From NCBI RefSeq assembly GCF_040712315.1, contig NC_134023.1:11541442-11605441 (forward strand): a stretch of DNA of 64,000 bases, given 5' to 3'. The translations under genes were made by a program, and so were the position numbers. The DNA comes from Castanea sativa. Its lineage: Eukaryota > Streptophyta > Magnoliopsida > Fagales > Fagaceae. The notes beneath the pieces are model-generated. The model had not been told where the DNA came from. It did not search any database and saw nothing but the letters and a program-made list of their open reading frames with translations. Each line of letters begins with the position of its first letter. Within the stretch, counting starts at the first letter, position 1. Positions 1-12,700 of the stretch are shown piece after piece.

Positions 1-1129
1 AAACATCCAATTAATTATCTCAATGAAATTGAGGAAATCATGTATAAGTATCAACATAAAGAGAATGTGATTAAACAAAGAGAAATTTTCTAAAAACACA
101 TTCATTTATCAAGATTCAATCATTCTTTAGTTGGGCTTTCATATCGTTAAAAAAAAAAACCGAAAAACACTTTTAAATCACCATTGATTTTTGTTTTTAT
201 CACTATGGCTCATACCGCACAAAATTGCAGTAAAATACACTTACAAAGAAACCTACAAATTATGAATTTTAACACAAAATTTAAAAAAAAAAAAAAAAAA
301 AACTAACTTCATAAATAATCAATTAGAATGTTTCTTTTTCTTTTTCTTTAGTTCTAAAAAAATACATTTATAACTTTTCCAAACCAAAATCTCAAACATC
401 CAAAAACACTCCAAGTGAATCATAATCTTCACAAAAATCAAAATCGTAAGCTACCATCACTGAATAAAAAATGCAAGCCCCCTTCCTTGGTCATAGCGTA
501 CTCATATGGATTACGATTAAATGATACTACAACGTTGGAGTTATGTAGGTGTCATTGAAAGGTTGAAAGTAAATGACATCGTTTTTTGTCTAAGTGTATT
601 TGAAATGGGATGATATGAAAGGCTATGGACATGTGTATATAAAGGAGTAGAAGTGAAAAGGGTGAATGGAAATGCAAAGAGTTTTGTGTGTGTGTGTGTG
701 TGATGAAAAGTCTTGAAACATTGAACCAAATAAAAAAAAATAGTAGTCTTAAAACATTGAATAATAATGTAACAAAAATAGTCTTGAAACATTGAACCAA
801 AGAAAATAAAGAGTCTTTACTTTTAAATTTGTTCTTATCTCTAATGTGGCTGAAGGATATTTCAATTCTCTTCATAAAGTGCGCCACATAGCAGAACTTC
901 ATGCTCTCTCGCATGACATCTCTGCTTTTATATGTATATTGATTGATTGATTGATTGATATATTGATTGATGTTGTATCCTATGATATTTTTGTTTCCTC
1001 AAGTTCGAAACTTTAAAAATTTATATTTTTTTTATAAAAAAAAATATTGCTAAATTTTATTAGTAACAAAAAAAAAAAAAAAAAAAAAAAGAAAAAAGAA
1101 TCAGACTGATCATTTGAAACGCACAGCAC
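1..1129. other. A/T-rich intergenic DNA, no gene seen
   Basis: This stretch has no convincing coding region on either strand. Open frames on the minus strand around 541-914 are low-complexity (runs of His-Thr from a GT microsatellite at about 686-702) and match nothing I recognise. Simple repeats include a GATT/GATA run near 935-975 and an A-tract near 1069-1090. The A-tract lies close to where similarity to the SDE3-like gene 5' region begins. Confidence 0.6.
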
Positions 1130-1700
1130 TAATCAGACTATATTGGACATACATACATACATACATATATATACCAAACATGAAAAAATTGGAAATTATT
1201 TTGTTTTCAGAGAGTGAGTGAGGGCTTGTTGGTTCTGATGTACAGAAGAGAAAAGGTAGCAAAGAAAATATGGAATCTCATAGATCTTCATGGTTCTGAT
1301 CTACAAAAGTTAAAACAAAACACAACAAAAAGATCAGACAGCCAAGAGGCTGATTTCTTTCTTTACTATATCAACCTTTTTCCCTAGCTACCAAACAGAA
1401 CAAAAAGATCAATTTTAAAAATCTGAAAAGGTAGATCATATAGAACTGTACTTCTTCTTGTTAGAATGATTAAACACAGAGTAGAAGGGAGACCCACCTG
1501 GATTCTTGACTCAAACACTGACTGTCAGAATTCTGGTTCTGAACTGCACTCACAAACACTTGCAGACTCGTATGATAAAGGTTGACGAAGCCGTAAATTT
1601 CAAATATTTTCCCTGCCAAGATGTAGTAGAGTACGAACTAAGCTGGCAAAAGACTAGGGTTGAGCATTTTTCTAGTAGCTAGTACAGCTTGCTTGGAGGG
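1130..1700 (-). pseudogene. Diverged copy of the SDE3-like gene 5' UTR and first intron
   Basis: This region resembles about 56090-56640, which carries the 5' UTR exon and first intron of the SDE3-like gene. Shared landmarks in the same order are the ATAC repeats, a block reading aatctcatag, ttcttcatggtt, gatctacaaa, then a splice-donor context at about 1491-1505 (minus strand CCAG then GTGGGT) identical to that at 56411-56420, and a downstream block with ggttgacga and ttttccctgc. No counterpart of the coding exon is found to the left, where the sequence turns to poly(A) and unrelated A/T-rich DNA. The copy therefore looks truncated, with no coding capacity inside the window. Confidence 0.65.
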
Positions 1701-1819
1701 AAAGCTTTAGAAATGCAGTGGAGTTGTATGATAAGTCATAAGATTGTCTGAGGCTCGTTCATCTCTAGACTGCCTAAAGCACACGCATGGTTTCTTATTT
1801 AATACAAAAAACACAAATA

Positions 1820-2018
1820 TAAGTAGTGTAAAACTTTTTTTTTTTTTTTTTTATACAAGATAAAATTTCTACTCTATCCTAATTTAAGTGTTTATGTGTA
1901 TGAAGCTCTCTCCTAGAGACTTGAACCCCGGCTCTTACCCCCCACACGCCACAAGCATTTATACTAGTAGAGTGACCACCGCACCAAAGGTGCGCGGTAG
2001 TAAGTAGTGTAAAACTTT
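1820..2018 (-). mobile_element. tRNA-derived SINE with 18-bp target-site duplication
   Basis: On the minus strand the unit begins at about 2000 with a tRNA-like head containing a box A-like stretch (TGGTGCGGTGG) and a box B-like stretch (GGGTTCAAGTC), and ends at an A-tract (T-run on the plus strand, about 1836-1852). The flanking 18 bp TAAGTAGTGTAAAACTTT occur on both sides (1820-1837 and 2001-2018). Length near 160 bp, pol III boxes, A-tail and a long direct repeat together define a SINE insertion. It is not a tRNA gene: no cloverleaf can be completed. The perfect duplication implies a fairly recent insertion. Confidence 0.85.
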
Positions 2019-3286
2019 ATTTGTGTGCAACAAGTTTAACCCATAAATACATACCGGAAAATCTTAATGAATGTCCTAAAAGCATTAGTTTAAGAACTAT
2101 CTTTAGAAATATTTTATGAAAAAATGATAAAGCAATTAATTTTTCTATTAGTTTTTTATATTTATCATAAAAGTGGTGTTAAAAACTTTCCTGATGTAGT
2201 TTAAAAAATACTAATTAAAATGTTTTATTAGCCACATCAGAATTTATTGTGTAAATAGGATACTCCGTTTATCACGTAGGACTTTCCTGTTAGTGGGTTG
2301 ACAACAAAAACTAAAATATAAATGATTTTCTGTTTTCAAGGTAGACACGAAATCAATTTAGGAAGGCCCAAAATGTAGGGTTCACCTTGTTTCTTGGCAT
2401 GTTATGGTTTGCTCTAGGTTCTACCACGTGTATGGTCTTCAAAAGCAAAAGTAAAATTCCACTCTTTTGGTATGACTTTTCTTCTCTTCTTTATTTTTTT
2501 ATTAAAATTAATAAATATATTATATAAGATATAGATATAGTAAATTAGTAAAATTGATTATATTATATTATATTATAAATAATATAATATAATGTGCATT
2601 TATTTTAAGAAGGAATATAATTTGTATTTTGTTATTTGATTAGATTTTTTTTAATTTTTAATTCAATGATTATTAGTCTATTTATTAGCAATTTTTAACC
2701 TATTAGTAATTTTTTAAAAATCTTAGTCCTTACTTGATGGCTTATAATTTAAATTGAAAATCTAGAGATAAATTAAAAAAAAAAAGCTATTAATTCATTT
2801 TTCAAAAGAAAGGAATATGATAATTTAGAATATAATATATTTTTGGTTCTAATACTATTTTAGACCTTTGTATATGCTGTTGATATAGTATATATAGCCA
2901 AAAAAAAATATACTTGCACATTTTTTATTTGGTCCTCTCAAAGATGAATTCTTAGCTCTGTCACTATCTCACTCTCACGCTCATCTCTATCACTAATAAC
3001 CCTCATGCTCATCTTATGTTTACTGATTTGGAGATTTGGGTTTGGGTGTTTTGAAAAGATTGATTTTCATTTGGGGTTTGGGTGATTGTTTATGGTTTCT
3101 ATCCTCTCTGTCAATGGTCATGATAGAAATCGTGTATAAAACTTAGAAATATGGATTTATGAATCTACTAGTTGTATATTTAGGCAAATGGGAGATTTGA
3201 CTGTTTTGGTGCTCTAGAAGATAATGACTACATGATATCATCGAAATTATTATTACCATATTTAATCCATGTCCATAAACTACATG
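2019..3286. other. A/T-rich intergenic DNA
   Basis: No gene was recognised. Around 2500-2600 there is a dense run of TATA/ATTAT repeats that can fold on itself. Nothing else is supported. Confidence 0.6.
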
Positions 3287-3291
3287 AACCA

Positions 3292-3588
3292 TGTTAGGCT
3301 TAGTGGAGCCTAGTTGTGTTTGATCCTGTGCGCAGGATGTAGAAAATGCTGTTTTTTGTGATTGGGGTTTGTTGTTGTCGTTTTTTAGAGTGAGAAAGAC
3401 TGTAGCCGCATTTTATATTTTTTCCCTGATAATAGTGAAATCCCTACAACTTCATAGACATAGGCAAATTGCCAAACCACGTAAATACTGTTTTGTGCAT
3501 GTGATTACTTTTCTTTGGCGTGTGTTTTTCTCTATATTTTTGTTCTCACAGGTTACTAGGTTAGGAATTTTGTGGTAATTTCCCTTCA
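3292..3588 (+). repeat. 5' LTR of the copia element
   Basis: 297 bp, beginning TGTTAGGC and ending CCCTTCA. It aligns along its full length with 7613-7901. An internal indel near the 3' side (cacaggttactaggttagg versus cactagttggg) accounts for most of the length difference. Confidence 0.92.
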
Positions 3589-3590
3589 AC

Positions 3591-3602
3591 TGGTATCAGA
3601 GC
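3591..3602 (+). other. Primer binding site (initiator Met tRNA)
   Basis: TGGTATCAGAGC begins two bases after the 5' LTR. It is the usual copia binding site complementary to the 3' end of plant initiator methionine tRNA. Confidence 0.92.
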
Positions 3603-3627
3603 TTAGGGTTAGGTTTGAGTGGGAACA

Positions 3628-6600
3628 ATGGCAGAGGAAGCAAGAAAGGCATCTGGAATAGAAAAGTTCGATGGCACAGACTTCGCATATTGGAGGATGC
3701 AAATTGAAGATTATCTTTATGGGAAGAAATTGCATCTACCTCTTTTGGGGACAAAACCTGCGACTATGAAGGATGAGGAATGGGCTCTTCTTGACAGACA
3801 GGTACTGGGAGTTATCAGGTTAACGCTGTCTAGGTCTGTTGCACACAATGTTGTAAAGGAGAAGGCCACAGTAAATCTGATGAAGGCTTTGTCTGGTATG
3901 TATAAAAAGCCATCAGCAAACAACAAGGTGCATTTGATGAAGAAACTGTTCAATCTGAAGATGGCAGAGAACGCATCAGTAGCACATCTGAATGAATTCA
4001 ACACTATCACAAATCAATTGTCGTCTGTAGAAATTGATTTTGATGATGAGATCCGTGCACTGATCGTTTTGGCTTCTTTTCCAAACAGTTGGGAGGCAAT
4101 GAGGATGGTAGTAAGCAATTCCACAGGAAAAGAAAAGCTAAAGTACAATGACATACGAGATTTAATTCTAGCTAAAGAGATTCGCAGAAGAGATGCAGGT
4201 GAAACCTTAGGATCTGGTTCTACACTAAACCTTGAGTCAAGAGGCAAAGGTAATGATAGAAATTTCAATCGGGGCAGATCAAAATTTAGAAATTCTATTT
4301 GGAACAAAAGTAAATCTAGACCAGGCCAACAAGTACAATGTTGGAAATGTGGGAAAACAGGTCATTTTAGGAGGCAATGCAAAAGTCCTAAGAAGAAGAA
4401 TGAAGATGATTTTGCTAATGCTGTAACAGAAGAGGTACAGGATGCATTACTTCTTGCAATAGACAGTCCACTTGATGATTGGGTTTTGGACTTAGGAGCT
4501 TCGTTTCATACCACTCCACACCGAGAAATCATACAGAACTATGTTGCAGGTGATTTTGGTAAGGTGTATTTGGTTGATGGTACAACCTTGGATGTTGTGG
4601 GTATGGAAGACATCCAAATATTGTTACCGAATGGGTCTGTTTGGTTACTGGAGAAAGTTCGACATATTCCTAACCTGAGGAGAAATTTGATTTCTGTTGG
4701 ACAACTTGATGATGAAGGGCATGCAATACTATTTGTTGGTGAGACTTGGAAGGTTACAAAGGGAGCTAGAGTATTGGCTCGTGGAAAGAAGACTGTTACT
4801 CTCTATATGACCTCAAGTCCAAGAGACACAGTTGCAATTGCTGAAGCAAGTACTGATACAAGCCTATGGCACTGCAGACTTGGTCACATAAGTGAGAAAG
4901 GGATGAAGATGTTGTTGTCAAAAGGAAACCTACCAGAATTGAAGTCCATTGATTTTGACATGTGTGAAAGCTGCATCTTAGGAAAGCAGAAAAATGTGAG
5001 CTTCTTGAAAACTGGCAGGACACCGAAGGCTGAGAAATTGGAGTTAGTATACACTGATTTGTGGGGCCCTTCTCCAGTTGCATCCCTTGGAGGTTCAAGG
5101 TACTACATCACTTTCATTGATGACTTAAGCAGAAAGGTATGGGTTTATTTTCTGAAAAATAAATCTGATGTATTTGAAACTTTTAAGAAGTGGAAGTCCA
5201 TGGTTGAGATAGAAACAGATTTGAAAGTAAAATGTTTGAGTTCAAATAATGGAGGAGAGTACATAGATAAAGGGTTCAGTGAATATTGTGTTGCACAAAG
5301 AATTAGGATGGAGAAGACCATTCCTGGGACACCATAGCAGAATGGTGTGGCTGAGCGCATGAAAAGAACTCTCAATGAGTGTGCTAGGAGTATGAGGTTA
5401 CATGCTGGACTACCAAAAACTTTCTAGGCTGATGCTATTAGCACTAGAGCTTACCTGATAAACCGAGGACCATCAGTATCCATGGAGTTCAGACTTCCTG
5501 AGGAGGTTTGGAGCGGTAAAGAGATAAAGTTTTCCCACTTAAAAGTTTTTTGTTGTATTTCTTATGTTCGTGTTGATTCTGATGCTCGCAGTAAACTTGA
5601 TGCAAAGTCTAAAATACGTTTTTTCATTGGCTATGGTGATGAGAAATTTGGCTATAGGTTTTGAGATGAACAAAACAGGAAAATCATCAAAAGTAGAAAT
5701 GTGATATTTAATGAATAGGTTATGTATAAGGACAGGTCAACTGTAGTTCTAGATGTTACAGAGATAGATCAAAATAAATCTAAGTTTGTCAACTTAGATG
5801 AATTGATTGAAAGTACTGTCTAGAAAGTGGGTGAAGAAGATAAGGAAAATGTAGATTCACAGGTAGATCAAAGTACACCTATAGCTGAAGTCCGCAGATC
5901 TTCCAGGACGATTAGACCTCCACAGCGTTATTCACCCGCTCTAAATTACCTCCTGTTGACTGATGGTGGTGAGCCAGAGTGTTATGATGAAGCCTTGCAA
6001 GATGAGAATTCAAGTAAGTGGGAGTTAGCTATGAAGGATGAGATGGATACCTTGTTGGGGAATCAGACATGGGAACTGACTGAATTGCCAACAGGAAAGA
6101 AGGCTTTGTACAACAAGTGGGTATACAGAATAAAGAATGAGCATGATGGTAGCAAACATTACAAGGCTAGATTAGTTGTTAAAGGGTTCCAGCAGAAGAA
6201 GGGCATTGATTACACAAACATATTTTCTTCAGTTGTGAAGATGTCAACAATTAGACTAAACTGGGAATAGTGGCTGCAGAAAATTTACATCTTGAGCAAT
6301 TAGATGTGAAGACAACATTCCTTCATGGTGACTAGGAGGAAGACATTTACATGATTCAGCTAGAAGGGTTCATTGTTCAGGGACAAGAGAATCTAGTTTG
6401 CAAATTGAGAAAGAGCTTGTATGGCCTGAAACAAGCTCCTAAATAGTGGTACAAGAAATTTGACAATTTTATGCATAGAATTGGGTTCAAGAGATGTGAA
6501 GCTGATCGCTGTTGCTATGTTAAATTTTTTGACAATTCTTACATCATTTTACTGTTGTATATGGATAATATGCTCATTGCAGGGTCTAGCATTGAGGAGA

Positions 6601-7484
6601 TTAATAATCTGAAGAAGCAATTGTCAAAACAGTTTGCAATGAAGGATTCGGGAGTTGCAAAGTAAATATTTGGTATGAGAATCATTAGAGACAAGGCTAA
6701 TGGTACATTGAAGCTTTCACAGTCAAAGCATGTGAAGAAAATTCTCAGCAGATTCAACATGTATCAAGCTAAACCGGTGAGCACACTCTTGGGTAGTCAT
6801 TTCAAACTAAGCAAAGAACAGTCACCAAAAACAGTAAAAGAAAGGGACTATATTAGCAAGGTGCCCTATGCCTCAGCTATTGGCAGCTTGATGTATGCTA
6901 TGGTGTGTATAAGGCCAAACATTGCACATGCAGTAGGAGTTGTGAGCAGATTCATGAGTAGGCCAGGAAAGCAACATTGGGAGGTAGTCAAGTGGATTCT
7001 GAGATATCTGAGGGGTTCATTAGATACATGTCTTTGCTTCACAGATGCAAGCTTGAAACTACAGTGTTATGTAGATGCTAATTTTGCTAGTGATATTGAT
7101 AGTAGAAAGAGTACTACTAGGTTTGTATTTACTCTAGGTGGTACAGCTATATCTGGGGCTTCAAATTTGCAAAAGATTGTTACTTTATCTATTACAGAAG
7201 CTGAGTATGTTGCAGCAACTGAAGCTGGAAAGGAGATGATTTGGCTACATGGCTTCTTAGATGAATTGGGTAAGAAACAAGAGAAGGGCATTCTACATAG
7301 TGACAATCAGAGTGCAATTTTTCTTGCTAAAAATTCAGCTTTTCATTCAAAGTTGAAGCATATACTGACAAAATACCACTTTATTAGGTACCTTGTTGAA
7401 AATAAGCTGGTAATACTTGAGAAGATTTGTGGATCTAAGAACCCGGCAGACATGTTGACTAAAGGTTCACTATTGAGAAGCTGA
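3628..7484 (+). pseudogene. copia gag-pol polyprotein, broken by stops and a frameshift
   Basis: The first ATG of the frame is at 3628. The first block (to 5337) holds gag (UBN2-type start, then a CCHC zinc knuckle CWKCGKTGHFRRQC at about residues 238-251), protease (DLGAS where the family has Asp-Ser/Thr-Gly), the GAG-pre-integrase HCRLGH motif with CESC, and the N-terminal part of the integrase core. It stops at TAG 5335-5337. Further in-frame stops occur at 5425-5427 and 5662-5664 and others follow. The RT begins near 6000 and changes frame near 6258; 6471-6665 and 6675-7484 carry the RT end and RNase H. The catalytic RT box reads YMDN instead of the family Y-x-D-D. The product cannot be functional. 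Confidence 0.92.
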
Positions 7485-7596
7485 AACTATGTGCAACTTC
7501 AGTTGACCTTCTAGCTTGAGGACAGGGGGATGAGTTGCAAGGATGAGGGATTGTTTTTTTTGGAGGATAGCAGCTGATGTTGGTGATTGATCTAGT

Positions 7597-7612
7597 CTCC
7601 AAGTGGGAGATT
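7597..7612 (+). other. Polypurine tract of the copia element
   Basis: AAGTGGGAGATT lies directly before the 3' LTR start at 7613, the expected place for plus-strand priming. Confidence 0.75.
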
Positions 7613-7901
7613 TGTTGGGCTTGGTGGAGCCTAGTTGTGTTTGATCCTGTGCGCAGGATGTAGAAAACGCTATTTTTGTGATTAGGGTTTGTTGTTGTCG
7701 TTTTTTAGAGTGAGAAAGACTGTGGTCGCACTTTGTATTTTTTCCCTAATAATAGTGAAATCCCTGCAACTCCGTGGACGTAGGCAAATTGCCGAACCAT
7801 GTAAATACTGTCTTATGCGTGTGATTACTTTTTCTTTGGCGTGTATTTTTCTCTATATTTTTGTTCTCACTAGTTGGGAATTTTGTGGTAATTTCCCTTC
7901 A
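7613..7901 (+). repeat. 3' LTR of the copia element
   Basis: 289 bp from TGTTGGGC to CCCTTCA, aligned with 3292-3588. The downstream 5 bp AACTA pair with AACCA before the 5' LTR. Confidence 0.92.
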
Positions 7902-8801
7902 AACTAGATGACTGAAAATTTGCGACCCCAATGTAAAATCCAATCCATAAACTACATGTACCAAATTATAAAAGAGGAGTTCGCTCAATTACTCAAAGAT
8001 AGGTGTGTTCTTTGATTTTGTTGTTTGTTTTTGTCTCATTTCTCAAAATTGGAAACAGTTTGTGTAAACTGATTAACTAACAGATTATGGAAATATTAAC
8101 ATTCAAAGAAAATTCCAAAAGTCAATTGATTTGGCTAGAGAGAAAACCCAGCTGCCTGACCTTGCCATTGCCATCATCGTTTGCAACTTTTTTTTTAGCC
8201 GAGAGAGTTAGGAATTAGGTACAAAGATGAGCGTGAGAGTGAGAGTGAGGGATTTTAATATTTTCCCAAGCCGAATCTCACGTGAGAAGTGAGAACAACA
8301 ATTTACTTTTTTTTTTTTATATATATAATTTTAATATATGTGGCTGTATTGTTACTAGTTGATATGGCAAATAAATTAATTTCTTATTACTACATTTGAC
8401 ACATCAGACTTTTCCATCCAAGAAATAACGGCAATTAACAAAATGACATAACACTGAAAGGCTAGGGACTAAATTGATACAATTGAAAAGTTAGGGACCA
8501 AATTGAAATATGGTGTAAAGGATAAGGACCAACTTAGTAATTTACCCTAAATTATATTAATCACAATTGATATCATTCAAATGTTTTTTTTTTCAAAAAC
8601 AAAGGCGCACACACACAAGGGAGAGAGAAAGGAGTTCTAACACAAAGTTTAAATGTTTTAGATAAAAAAAAATTGTTATATAATTTAGAGGTTGCTTAGT
8701 TAAAGTATACTAATAGTTTTTAAAAATTATTAAACATATAAAAATTTAATCATTCTTAAATAATTTAACATCTCTTTACATGCTTAAATATATACAATTC
8801 A

Positions 8802-8837
<36 letters not shown>

Positions 8838-9699
8838 GGAAATTTTATTTTTTTTCATAGATGACAATTGCAATAAGGATCTTTATCTCCTAACCCCAAC
8901 GTCCACAATCGTTCTTTCTTCTAAAAAATAAAATATTAAAAAGTTAATGTCCATGTCTCTAATTTTCCAAATTACAAATAAAAAAAATTAAAATTTTGAT
9001 TTAATGAGTCCATATTTTGATTTAATTAAAAAAGGATTCTATGGTATTGGTCTTTAATTTTGGACAAGCAACCAAAGCCCAAAATGACAGGCATAAGGGA
9101 ACCACAAAAACATAGACATTGACACGGTTTACTCTCAATAAACATTTTGCTAAGTTCTTGTACAAGATCTCTCTATCTATCTCATGCTAATATATTATCA
9201 TAATAGGATTTGACAAAAGAATGATAATTTGTGATATAAGAAGCATGGACACTTCATTTGAGGCACCATACCTATGTCAAACACTTGACATGCATAAGAC
9301 ATTTATGCATGTGTGTTCTAAAAATGTCATTTTTAAAATAATAATAAAAATGGATACGGCCAGGACACAAAAACAAGAGTAATATAATACCCTTTCACAA
9401 AACAAAAAGGCCATTCGTGCTCTAAATAGTAATAGTGTGTTTTAAAATTAATAAAAATCTTTATTCTTATACTGTATTCTAATTTCTAGACATCCTTTAA
9501 TATTCATGAATTTGCTTTATTATCTATTATTAATCTTAATTTGATATGCATTTAACATATGTGAAAAATAACTGCTTATTAGTATATAAAAAATATAAAT
9601 ATAAACATATTTAATAGTCATATCCCGCTATATCCATGTCCTTTAAAAAAAAAATCAGTTGTCATGTTGTCCATGCTTTTTAGAGCATCAGCATGCTTC
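7902..9699. other. Intergenic DNA with an AAT microsatellite
   Basis: No gene seen. An AAT/ATA trinucleotide run spans about 8803-8837. A block at 8450-8550 with repeated agggactaaattgat and agggaccaaattgaaat phrases is typical of plant transposon ends, but I found no partner. The phrase ccataaactacatg appears at 3271-3286 and again at about 7948-7962, on the two sides of the copia element. Confidence 0.55.
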
Positions 9700-10793
9700 T
9701 TAGAGCATCAACATTGATAGTGCTAAAATTTTTAGTTTTTAACCCTTCAAAAATCTAGTTTATCTATTTTACAGAATACTTTACAATACATAGTTCAATT
9801 TATTTTACCTCTTCATTTAAATATTCTTTCTTTATTACTATATTTTAATTCTTACTTTATTCAGTCTCTTTATCTCTCTTCCTCTGTCTCACTCTCACTC
9901 TCACTCTCTTCTATGAAGCACGAACAACCACTCAAAACCACTAGGCATAGTCTACTGCCAGCATAACCAGCCTCCATAACCCACGGCCACAAACTCACCA
10001 TCCCATAACAAATTCCATATCAAACACACCACAAAACCGCCACAACCCAACACCCACTACCACAAACACCTAGAACCAGCCACCACAAACACCCATAGCC
10101 CATTGCAAATCTAATTTATTAAAAAAAAAAAAAAAACTACCATAAACTGCCGCAACCGATCATCACCACCATCATTCCAGGAAAATCCAAACCCAAAGGA
10201 ATCCATGGATCTTCAATCTAACCCAAAAGGAAGCCAAAATCCCCTCTCTTGAAGCTCCATTTTTTAGATGAGAACAGAGAGGAGAGAGAGAAAAAAAGAT
10301 ACAGTAAACTCTTAGAGCATCTCCAATAGGCTTTCTAAAGTCACATTTTTGGAGAGCAAACCCCCCAAAAAACACCCTCCAACAGCCTCTTTAACTCTAA
10401 ATTTTTTTAAGAGTCTCTTCACCTGCAGAGCATTATAGCAATTACTGTAGCAACTCCAAATATTTTTCACTCTTAACATAATCACCGGCTAAATAAAATA
10501 ATGATTCTTTCTCTCTCATCCCTTTTCTCTTTCATTCTTCACTCTCTCTTTCTCTATCTCAACAGTTACAAAGTAAAACATAACACAATAAGAACAAAAA
10601 CACAAAACACAATCGAAAGATTTGAAACACAAAAACAATCGAAAAATTTGAAACACAAAAACAATCTTTCTCATAAGCCTAATGGAATCAGAACAATAAA
10701 AGCAAACAAAAAAACTCATTTTTATGGTATTTTCTCAGCCTCCTTTGGCACCTGATCTCCATGATCATCTTCCTCGCCATCTTCATCCCCTGG

Positions 10794-10896
<103 letters not shown>

Positions 10897-11125
10897 CCCT
10901 GAAATCCTCTCTTTGTTTGAGTCTTTGAGTTTGAGATGAAGATATTTTTTATTCTTTAACTTTTGGTATGTGGTGGAGAATTGGTTTGTAATTATAGAGT
11001 AGTGTGTTTGTGGTGTAAAAAATGGGTTGTAACTTGTAAATATAAAATAGGTGTGTGGTGGAAAATTGGGTTAATGATAATTAGAAAAATTTTATGATCA
11101 GATACTTTTTTTTTTTTTTTAGAAA

Positions 11126-11281
11126 TGTTATATCCACAATATTTTCACAATAAATCCTAAGTGGTAGGTTGTTATTAGTTATTATGAATGGACAAAAAAG
11201 TAATTTAATTTATGGATTCAAATTAGAACCAATAACAACTTATCACATGTGATTTATTGTGAAAATATTGTGGATGTAGCA
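11126..11281. mobile_element. Small palindromic MITE, about 156 bp
   Basis: The ends are inverted copies of a block containing ccacaatattttcacaat, followed on each side by a second inverted pair (ggttgttatt / aataacaact). The same family appears at about 36478-36640. I could not settle a target duplication. The superfamily is uncertain (hAT- or Mutator-type MITE). Confidence 0.75.
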
Positions 11282-11959
11282 CTTTTTTTCATTTTAAAAA
11301 AATTTAAAAAAATCTATTGATAAATTAATGAATAATAATAAATAAATAAAAACTAACAACTCACTATATTGAGTGCTTCAAGAGATCCATTGAAAGAAAG
11401 ACCACCCACAATAAATAACAAAGATTAAAAAAACAATAAAGAAAGATTAAAGAAATAATGAAGAAATAATAATTAAATGAGGTAAAGAAAAGATAGAGAT
11501 TATATTGGAAAATGTATTTGAAAAAGTATGTAGATAAAGGGTAAATGTAACTGTTCACTCTCCAAATAGAACAAAAATTTAGAGAGACTACTGAAAATGC
11601 TCTTATAGATAGCAGTTTACTATTCACATATTGCAATTTTTTTAGATATAGCATCATTGCAGCATGCTTTTTAGCATTTAAGGTGCTAAAAATAACAATT
11701 TGGCTAATGCTCTTAGTTTATGCATGTTATTTAGCCACATAATGTATTTGAGTTTTTCATAGGATGTTCAGTTTAGCTTCACTAAAAAAGAGAGGGAAAT
11801 CTGTGTGTGTGATCAACTAAATAAGCAGATTAAGTTGTGAACTTACTACTTGGGGATGGGATCCATACTAATCTGTCAGCTCCAGCGGTGTTAATGAGAT
11901 GGTTCCTTCTTATTTAGGTGTGTTGATCGAAGAGTTGGGAGAGTTTATTTGTGTCCCAA

Positions 11960-12700
11960 GATTGTCCATTACTTGCCATGAGGATCAGCTACCATTCTTA
12001 TGTCTAATAGTACGTTCGAACAAGGCTGAGGTTTAAATGTATCCAAAGTATATATGGGATCTATCGGGTCTTTGCCAAATTCTGACTGCTCCCTTAGCCT
12101 AACAAATAGCATGAACTTTTCAAGTAAAGGCTTGGTCTTGTAAATCCATTTCGAAGTGTATAAAGAGTAAGGGCTGGCTTGAGGAGTCAAGAAGGAAAAG
12201 TTTGTTTAAAATACTTTTCCTTCAGTAACCTCACACATACCTTGTCATTTTCAACAGTTAGATGCCACCCCATAGGCTTTTGGTTTGCACATATCCTTTG
12301 AGAATTTTGGATAGTGTCTTCTCCGATTATGAACAATCTGTCAAGCTTTTTGCCTGAGCTTTTTGGATTGGAGATAACAGACATGAGATTGTTAGGCATG
12401 ACACTGAGCTAGAACTGACCAACTTGAATTGGTGGCAGTGCAATTTCGATGAGCACGACCGACCCAGTTTTCCACACTGATAACAGGAAATTGGAATTTG
12501 ATCATATTTGAATTGGATCCATTGGTCTGGCTTTACAACCAAGTGGTAACCATTTATGGGCCAGAGGCCTTGCTCAAGGACTTTTTTCTTGTCTCCTGCT
12601 ACCGCTTGGAACTTTTAACAGGAACATGTTTCTGCCCTATATCCATTGGAAATTTGGAAGATAAAACGAGCCACTGGAATCCATATTAGGTAACATCCAT
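11960..12700 (-). pseudogene. LINE ORF1 (gag) remnant with CCHC zinc knuckle
   Basis: Three short minus-strand frames carry pieces of one protein. About 12440-12542 encodes W-IQFKYDQIP followed by CYQCGKLG, the start of the zf-CCHC_4 knuckle typical of plant LINE ORF1 proteins; later Cys/His spacing is damaged. Frames at 12187-12399 and 11969-12190 continue with plausible but unassigned sequence. Frameshifts and stops make it non-functional. Confidence 0.55.

Larger units (their letters stand above)
3292..7901 (+). mobile_element. Ty1/copia LTR retrotransposon, Tnt1/Tork-like, defective
   Basis: This is a full-length but dead element of about 4.6 kb. It has two LTRs (3292-3588 and 7613-7901), both starting TGTT and ending TTCA, a primer binding site right after the 5' LTR, and a purine-rich tract before the 3' LTR. 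The flanking 5-bp duplication is AACCA on the left and AACTA on the right (one mismatch). Domain order is gag, protease, integrase, RT, RNase H, which is the copia order. The two LTRs differ by about 20 substitutions, essentially all transitions, plus a few indels, so the insertion is old. Confidence 0.95.

Noticed and set aside
1838..2000. tRNA gene from box A and box B
   Set aside because: No cloverleaf can be completed; A-tail and 18-bp duplication identify a SINE.
3369..3578. 69-residue frame, and its twin at 7689-7907
   Set aside because: Both lie inside the copia LTRs, begin at a non-ATG codon and have no recognisable domain.
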